Shown here piece after piece: positions 63,888-64,000 of a DNA stretch of 64,000 bases. Both the position numbers and the translations under genes were made by a program. How positions within the stretch are numbered: the stretch's first letter is position 1; every line of letters starts with the position of its first letter. The stretch comes from an uncultured Clostridia bacterium (GTDB taxonomy: Bacteria; Bacillota; Clostridia; TANB77; CAG-508): positions 7,316-71,315 of the forward strand of contig CAKPAX010000005.1 in the NCBI GenBank assembly GCA_934133175.1. The letters run 5' to 3'. A model generated the notes under the pieces. That model had not been told where the DNA came from. It ran no database searches and worked only from the letters and a program-made list of their open reading frames with translations.

Positions 63888-64000
<113 letters not shown>

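Overview
The window is about 64 kb of very AT-rich chromosome from a low-GC, Gram-positive, spore-forming Clostridia-like bacterium. The gene order is typical of Firmicutes: cmk-plsC-rpsA, ctsR-mcsA-mcsB-clpC, ftsEX with M23 hydrolases and an S41 protease, and hrcA-grpE-dnaK. Sporulation and germination genes are present: sigK, ylbJ, sleB and a short sspH-type SASP gene. Codon use is almost entirely A/T-ending. Long N-termini of the GITLIALVITI type suggest an uncultured gut Clostridia lineage; that placement is inference. No rRNA operon, prophage, insertion sequence or CRISPR array is visible.

Layout. 1-11.6 kb: asd (cut by the left edge), a GT2 glycosyltransferase, a P-loop/Asp23-like protein, cmk, plsC, rpsA, typA, then a tRNA U34 hydroxylation/methylation pair (trmR and a U32/TrhP protein). 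That pair is split by a convergent RelA/SpoT-like synthetase and a CmpB-type membrane protein. 11.4-16 kb: a 54-aa basic protein, popT (DUF368), sigK with a one-base frame break, a DUF2383-like protein, a structured intergenic region, a probable 6S RNA, and ylbJ. 16-21 kb: the CtsR heat-shock operon with its operator. 21-34.4 kb: a secreted glucosaminidase-like protein, qmcA/nfeD, a pilin-like protein, murB, a YvcK protein with a long basic tail, glycogen debranching enzyme, holA, sleB, yqeG, a prepilin peptidase, pepP, efp and a zinc-ribbon protein. 34.4-41.4 kb: an M23 peptidase, tRNA-Trp, a T-box and glyQS, sspH, a uridine-kinase-like protein, an RNHCP protein and a split transketolase. 41.6-48.2 kb: ftsE, ftsX, two M23 hydrolases, ctp, pgsA and greA. 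48.2-59.8 kb: deoD, two very large pilin-anchored repeat proteins (BspA-type LRR and GLUG-type), pyrG, and a three-gene Tim44-like/zinc-ribbon plus SPFH cassette. 60-64 kb: groESL and hrcA-grpE-dnaK under CIRCE elements; dnaK is cut by the right edge.

How it works together. Two stress circuits are readable directly: CtsR acting on the clpC operon, and HrcA acting on groESL and hrcA-grpE-dnaK. The envelope theme is strong: PopT lipid-carrier recycling, MurB, FtsEX with two M23 hydrolases, CtpB-like protease, PgsA, and two SPFH proteins. The prepilin peptidase at 31.4 kb could process three proteins here that carry a pilin-like N-terminus but lack the usual Glu at +5. Most transcription units show near-consensus sigma-A promoters, nearly all with a 17-bp spacer, and strong U-tract terminators.

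Most unusual points: the single extra base in sigK, a homopolymer frameshift in the GLUG surface protein, a dispersed palindromic repeat in two copies that differ mainly by C/G-to-T/A transitions, a candidate AUU start codon, four solitary genes with foreign-looking codon use, and leader hairpins before rpsA, pyrG and sleB.
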